Below are positions 63,466 to 64,000 of a stretch of 64,000 bases of DNA, one piece after another. How positions within the stretch are numbered: the first letter of the stretch is position 1; each line of letters begins with the position of its first letter. A model generated the notes under the pieces. It ran no database searches, was not told where the DNA came from, and was given only the letters and a program-made list of their open reading frames with translations. The translations under genes were made by a program, and so were the position numbers. Source of the stretch: Limosilactobacillus reuteri. GTDB taxonomy: Bacteria; Bacillota; Bacilli; Lactobacillales; Lactobacillaceae. The stretch is taken from NCBI RefSeq assembly GCF_013694365.1, contig NZ_CP059275.1:1798001-1862000 (forward strand). Reading direction: 5' to 3'.

Positions 63466-64000
63466 ATGAATAATGAATTGATGGCGCAGCGGCATGTGAT
63501 GACTCATCACGCTCTCGGAACTCGCATAAATTTAACGATTTTTGGCAACAAATACTTTTCATTGTTAAAGAAATCAATGGACCTAATTGACCACTATGAG
63601 GACCGATTAACGGTTAACCGTAATGAATCAGAAGTGATGTCGGTGAACCATGGTGCAGGGAAAACTCCGAAAATGGTATCGCCAACGACTTTTGACCTCA
63701 TTGAGCTGGCAGTGAAATATAGTCGTGAAAACTTTGGCTTTAACGCTTTGATTGGCCCGTTAGTAAAATTATGGAAAATCGGTTTTGCAGGGGCGCACGT
63801 GCCAAGTGATGCTGAGATCAAAGAGCGGTTGAAGTTGATCGACCCTTATAAAGTATTGCTGAACCGAGAAGCACGGACGGTATATTTAGAAGAGCCGGGG
63901 ATGGAATTAGACCTTGGCGGAATTGCGAAGGGCTATATTGCGGACCGTATTCGGGATCTTTGGATTGAAGCTGGAGTTCCCGCGGGAATTATCGACTTAG
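63466..64000 (+). CDS. apbE: FAD:protein FMN transferase ApbE (3' end beyond window)
   Basis: ApbE transfers FMN from FAD to Thr/Ser of target proteins. The visible 178 residues contain the N-terminal GTRINLTIFG strand, YEDRLTVNRNESEVMSVN (family F/Y-D-x-x-x-S...SExxxxN pattern), the FGFNALIGPLVKLWKIG segment and ELDLGGIAKGYIADRIRD with the conserved GGIAKG loop. There is no signal peptide or lipobox, so it should work in the cytoplasm on cytoplasmic targets. The Mg-binding C-terminal region lies outside the window. Confidence 0.93.
   Translation, partial: MNNELMAQRHVMTHHALGTRINLTIFGNKYFSLLKKSMDLIDHYEDRLTVNRNESEVMSVNHGAGKTPKMVSPTTFDLIELAVKYSRENFGFNALIGPLVKLWKIGFAGAHVPSDAEIKERLKLIDPYKVLLNREARTVYLEEPGMELDLGGIAKGYIADRIRDLWIEAGVPAGIIDL

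Noticed and set aside
1322..64000. Leaderless or reinitiation-based translation as a new mode of gene expression
   Set aside because: The zero-gap pattern is explained better by artificial joining, shown by duplicated overlaps and reversed operons.

Overview
The gene content points to a heterofermentative Lactobacillaceae genome, most likely Limosilactobacillus reuteri or a close relative. Grounds: a WalRK-YycHIJ-HtrA locus, PepI/PepX peptidases, a DhaT-type 1,3-propanediol dehydrogenase close to walRK and rlmH, fragments of a (ASASASES)n serine-rich-repeat adhesin, about 40% GC, and IS3, IS30, IS605 and IS982-type remnants. Species is inferred; no database was searched.

The window does not look like contiguous native DNA. 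All of about 71 intact or fragmentary genes from 359 on read on the + strand, and about 65 consecutive pairs abut exactly (stop codon, then start codon, no spacer and no ribosome binding site of their own). Operons known to run walR-walK-yycH-yycI-yycJ-htrA and carA-carB appear in reversed order although every gene is in sense orientation. Start/stop overlaps that would exist natively are written twice: 23 nt for walK/yycH, 14 nt for the ABC ATPase/permease, 8 nt for antitoxin/toxin and 8 nt for carA/carB. The simplest explanation is that annotated features were cut out, each turned to its sense strand and joined in map order. Only six non-coding blocks remain: 1-358, 11864-12148, 22917-23184, 30469-32880, 41908-42165 and 53335-53598. 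Distances, operons and missing promoters should therefore not be read as biology.

Layout. 1-11863: nucleoside hydrolase, FNR-type reductase, a split Rpn-family nuclease, HAD phosphatase, a split amino-acid permease, Dps, a P-type cation ATPase, and the proline peptidases PepI and PepX. 12149-22916: DhaT, RlmH, PgpA, HtrA and the Wal cell-wall stress locus, then tRNA-Lys(CUU). 23185-29196: ProX deacylase, a B3/4 protein, MarR, and a purine-salvage set (adenosine deaminase, purine permease, adenine deaminase). 29197-34734: a mobile/mosaic zone with IS3 pieces, a foreign GC-rich MFS fragment, oppositely oriented adhesin-repeat fragments, the aadE streptomycin-resistance gene and a large serine recombinase fragment. 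34735-41907: plasmid-type genes (tyrosine recombinase, RelB/YafQ-like toxin-antitoxin, MobV-like relaxase, DUF536 protein, CPBP protease) followed by lnu(A) and a second, truncated MobV. 42166-51606: sugar permease, VOC protein, P5C-reductase-like protein, semialdehyde dehydrogenase, a MacAB-like exporter, L,D-transpeptidase and small membrane proteins. 51607-53598: transposase, GNAT and HisK fragments, a dispersed repeat, and the orphan 3' end of a group II intron. 53599-64000: carB, carA, sugar MFS transporter, LacI regulator, RlmD, two flavin reductases and a partial apbE.

The most interesting biological signal is at 62215-64000. A flavin reductase with a PAS-like domain ends in an acidic tail carrying four D-x-x-T-G-(A/V)-S motifs. 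These match the consensus for covalent FMN attachment by ApbE, and an apbE gene follows directly. It looks like a cytoplasmic, multiply flavinylated reductase.
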